Source: Laetiporus sulphureus 93-53
Lineage: Eukaryota; Basidiomycota; Agaricomycetes; Polyporales; Laetiporaceae
Assembly: GCF_001632365.1 (NCBI RefSeq)
Contig: NW_024468514.1
Location: forward strand, 579,117 to 643,116
Reading direction: 5' to 3'
DNA: 64,000 nt
This document shows, one piece after another, positions 60,785 through 64,000 of this stretch. Positions within the stretch are counted from its first letter, which is position 1. Every line of letters begins with the position of its first letter. The translations under genes and the position numbers were made by a program. Under the pieces are notes generated by a model. It was not told the DNA's origin and did no database searches. It worked only from the letters and a program-made list of their open reading frames with translations.

Positions 60785-62033
60785 ATGGCAAGCGGAGCGT
60801 GAGTGCTCTTGCTTATATTGAAGGGTCGCATTATCATGATGCTGTATACAGACAAACAAAAACTTCGTGGGCGGACGACGTCGATGAGCTTGGTCAGTCC
60901 ACATAACTGTGAAGGACGCATATGGCTGATATTCCATGATCGCAATGCAGAACAGCCCACCAAGGTCGAGGACACGGTCGACGAGAATGGCATCCGTACG
61001 ACTGTGGAGTATACTGTCAACGATGAGGGCAAGAAAGTGAAGGTGCGCAGCGGAACTTTCTGCAACGAGGATTCGACTCTGACGTTCTATAATCTTGTTT
61101 AGATCACACGCAAAATCAAGCGTGTTCTGCAGAAGGAGCTCGTCGACCATACTGTTGCTGAGCGCAAGACGTGGCAGAAGTTCGGACAGGAGAAGGGAAG
61201 CAAACCAGGACCCGATCGTGCGACGACCACAGTTGGTGAGAACCTCGTGCTGAAGCTCAGCCCGGGCAACAAGGTGCGTCATTGCTAATACAATCTCTTG
61301 GTGACATACATCTTCATTGATACATCTATCTGCTATGCAGTCATCGGAGCCCGAGCCGTCCGCTGAGCAGACTCTCAAAAGCAACCTCGTACGCGCCGGT
61401 GCTGGCAAGGTCGTCTGTCGACTATGTAAGGGTGATCACTTCACCGCAAAATGTCCCTACAAGGATTCACTCCCTGGCCTGGATGGCGGAGGTATGCTTA
61501 TAGTTCTCGCTTCCTTTTGCCAATTTCGTGTCCATGATTGAACACTTATGAATCGGCTGTTAGAGACCCCTCCAGTCGGGTTGGACGACACTGGCACTGC
61601 AGCGGAACCCGCTGCAGCAGTACCGTCCGGCGGTACGGGCAAGTATATCCCACCATGGATGCGCGGCGGCGCTCGGGGTCCCGGCGAGTCGATGTCGCGG
61701 CCGGGCGGCTCGCGCGACGACTTGCCCACCCTGCGCGTTACCAATATTTCGGAAGACACGCAAGAAAATGACCTACGCGACCTGTTTGGCTCGTTCGGGC
61801 GTGTTGCGCGGGTATACGTCGGACGGGATCGCGAGACCGGCGCGGGCAAGGGCTTTGCATTTGTCAGCTTTGAGGAGCGCACGAACGCGCAGCGGGCGAT
61901 GGAAAAAATGCATGGGCGTGGTTATGATAATTTGATTCTGAACATTCAGTGGTCACGTAAGTGTCGTTGTGTCCTTGCTACGCTGATCAGCGGTTGCTGA
62001 CGGGTTGCTTTAGAACCGAGGGAGCAGAGATGA
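60785..62033 (+). CDS. TIF35: Translation initiation factor eIF3 subunit g
   Basis: RNA-binding subunit of eIF3 that helps scanning and reinitiation. The short first exon (MASGA) splices to QTKTSWADDVDELEQPTKVE, then TVDENGIRTTVEYTVNDEGK, KITRKIKRVLQKELVDHTVA, a zinc knuckle CRLCKGDHFTAKCPYKD (C-x2-C-x4-H-x4-C) and a Gly/Ala/Pro linker with GTGKYIPPWMRGG. The C-terminal RRM has RNP2 LRVTNIS and RNP1 GKGFAFVSF. The protein ends WSQPREQR. Seven short exons in consistent phase. Domain order and length (about 290 residues) match the family exactly. Confidence 0.96.
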
Positions 62034-63880
62034 GCTCCTGGATTTCCTGTGCCATGCCAGCCGCGCATCCGTCATGTTCTGCTGCTTGTAACGTTGCTGT
62101 ATTATAGATGCTCGTTGTTTTCATCGGATTCATTCTGTGATCTTGTGTATTACTAATCTGGACCAACAACCTGCGAGGCGGCCTCGTGCATTGCTCACCC
62201 GTCTGCATTACTGACAACATAACGATCATGTACGAGAAGGTAACAGGCGATGTTTCAATCCTCGTCAAGGTGCAAACTGCGTCGTATCCTTCATTGTAAG
62301 TCCCCTCATTCGATCTATGGCTTCTCCCATAATTTGACCAGTCACCTTGGACTGACAATGTCATCCTGTTTACCGCAACGGTTATTGCGAACGCCATTGT
62401 AGCCGCTGCGTGGAATAGCTGTTGCTTCACGAGCGATGTCGCTATCAATATGTCCAGGTATACCTCCATGGGCGAGCTTTTTTTTTTTTTGGCATTTATT
62501 TCTATCCCGCGCTATGTGCGGCGTTTAAAAGGGAGGGTGTACAGGCTCGGGCGTACGCTACAGTGCGGCGCATCTCAGGGTAGGTATGAAGAAGGGACAA
62601 AAGGAAAGGCGGCGGGGCCGCGGGTGTAGCGGTCAGCCCGGGTCAAAAGGCGCGAGGCTCGCAGAGGTAAAAGCGGGAGTGGTCGCGATGAAAAATGCGA
62701 GACGATCCAAGCCCTCGGGGTGTTTCCATAGGCGGCGGAGGTGGGTGCGTGTGGGAGTGTGGCGAGCTTTACGACTGTGACGCCACCTCTATACTTGCAG
62801 AGCACAGCGATCCTCCATGATGTACGATGTTCTGGAATCGACGTGAGCGCGCTACAACGCCGGATGTCGATGCAAACGATGGCTATGATCGCGCCGGCTA
62901 GACGGTCACGATTGGCAGAAAGGTGCAATTCTGCGCAGCAAAAGTTGCAAACCGATGAATGGATGTTGGTCATCAACCATGCCTTCATTAACAATCTCCA
63001 CCTTGCGAACAATACATTTCCTTCGGTGACAACATACCTCATCCTCGCATACTCCGGCGCAGGAACTCGGTAATTAAACGCAAGCACATCAAATCCGCTT
63101 TCTTTGAAACATAAAATGGTCTTGTTACACTCTGTGAAGCTGTATCTAGATCGTAGTAGCTACGTGAGTAATGTTAGGTTTCTTAGTTGCCTCTGGGCGA
63201 CAAACTTACACTGAGGTAGATCTTTCTCGCCTCTGGAATCCTATAGAGTGCCAGAATCTGCTCGATATTAGGTTTGAAACGTTGTGAGAAAGGATGGTGC
63301 ATCTTGAACCTATTGTTACTGGCAAAGACGTCTACATGCAGCTAGTGTATTTTCGTACGGTCAACTTGCACGTCACTAGTATAATCTAGTAATCGATGAC
63401 GGGCGCGTTCAGTAACGATTCTTGAGTTAGAAAGCTTTGGGGGAAAGCACCTCATTGAACGAGACTGTAAGTATTGCGACGGGCGTCTAACCAATCAGTA
63501 CTATGGGCGCTTACTATTGTCCGCCTTCCTAGGATTCCCCGCGCTGCAGAGCCTCGCGTTCATCGCGTTCTTCACGTTCTTCCATCCCATTCCTTGGCTG
63601 TGTTGTTCTGAAGAGAGAGTCAAAACTTGAAGGGCTTTTGAGGGCAGTGGAAGCTCTTCCGTGAACTGGACAAGCCGAAGCATTCGATCTACAAGGTAAG
63701 GCTTACGTTGTCACTGAGAAAGCGATCCGTCAGACTGGCCGCGCACTCGAACGACAAACGCATCGTGGTGCTCTTTGATTGGAGTGCGATTTCCTTGTTG
63801 CACTGTGACGAAGCACGACGCCTGGAAGGCTATCAAGTTCGTCACGATTGAACGCTGACATCCTTTGTCCAGCATCCCCC
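62034..63880. other. 1.8-kb intergenic region
   Basis: A T-run at about 62479-62490 and a short GC-rich stretch (62590-62760). The longest frame (minus, 62575-63087) is rich in Arg/Ser/Pro and has no motif, so it is not called as a gene. Confidence 0.45.
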
Positions 63881-64000
63881 ATGGCCTCGGCAGCAGGATC
63901 ATCTACAGCAGTGCAAGCCGGCCGCTCAGGCCCTTCGCACACGAACCAAGGGCTTTCAACTACCGATGAAATCGTTACGCAGATCAGGACCACCGACAAC
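63881..64000 (+). CDS. Possible 5' end of a gene cut by the window edge
   Basis: An ATG at 63881, preceded by CCCCC, opens a frame of 40 codons to the edge: MASAAGSSTAVQAGRSGPSH, then TNQGLSTTDEIVTQIRTTDN. Composition (Ala/Ser/Gly/Thr lead, then a helical start) is typical of fungal N-termini. It is too short to assign. Confidence 0.4.
   Translation, partial: MASAAGSSTAVQAGRSGPSHTNQGLSTTDEIVTQIRTTDN

Noticed and set aside
62575..63087. 170-codon minus-strand frame
   Set aside because: Arg/Ser/Pro-rich translation without any recognisable segment, across a GC-rich patch.

Overview
The window is nuclear DNA from a filamentous basidiomycete fungus, most likely an Agaricomycete. Genes lie on both strands and are split by many 45-70 nt introns with GTRNGY-type donors. 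Several otherwise unknown proteins resemble families I recall only from mushroom-forming fungi. I see no bacterial, phage or CRISPR signal. All models were spliced by eye from codon phase and GT..AG borders. Family names come from recognised motifs, not from database searches.

Layout. 1-7.3 kb: 5' end of a La-motif-like gene (minus), a short-chain dehydrogenase (plus), a single-pass membrane protein (minus), and S-adenosylhomocysteine hydrolase (minus). 7.3-11.2 kb: a gene-empty stretch. 11.2-17.0 kb: a 414-aa basidiomycete protein, then a glutathione S-transferase head-to-head with a KAR5-like nuclear fusion gene. 17.7-23.8 kb: a 14-exon gene for a ~1,698-aa protein with an array of CCCH zinc fingers, an RRM-like domain and a C-terminal RING-IBR-RING ubiquitin ligase. 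24.0-26.4 kb: a 779-aa disordered conserved protein, convergent with it. 27.7-28.7 kb: mitochondrial ribosome recycling factor.

29.0-40.0 kb is a tandem duplication of a ~5 kb block. It carries an ORT1-like mitochondrial ornithine carrier, a DUF6534-type membrane protein and a possible third gene. The left copy is intact where I could check it. The right copy is decaying: the carrier has two frameshifts and a lost splice donor, and the membrane protein has two nonsense codons. A 119-bp foldback element (40-bp arms) lies between the copies. C30 and G24 homopolymers lie near the edges of the left copy.

40.9-49.7 kb: MSH2 (minus), PMP3 (minus), and a WrbA-type quinone oxidoreductase (plus). 49.7-53.9 kb: gene-empty, with three diverged repeat units. 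53.9-62.0 kb: an unknown conserved protein, cystathionine gamma-lyase (minus), a 95-aa Cys/His-rich protein (minus), a tocopherol-cyclase-like protein (minus) and eIF3g (plus). A new gene may begin at the right edge.

The genes are mostly housekeeping and not organised as a metabolic cluster. SAH1 and CYS3 both belong to sulfur amino-acid metabolism but are 50 kb apart. The most unusual items are the CCCH-array RBR protein, whose fingers sit on separate phase-0 exons, and the decaying duplicated block with its signs of gene conversion.
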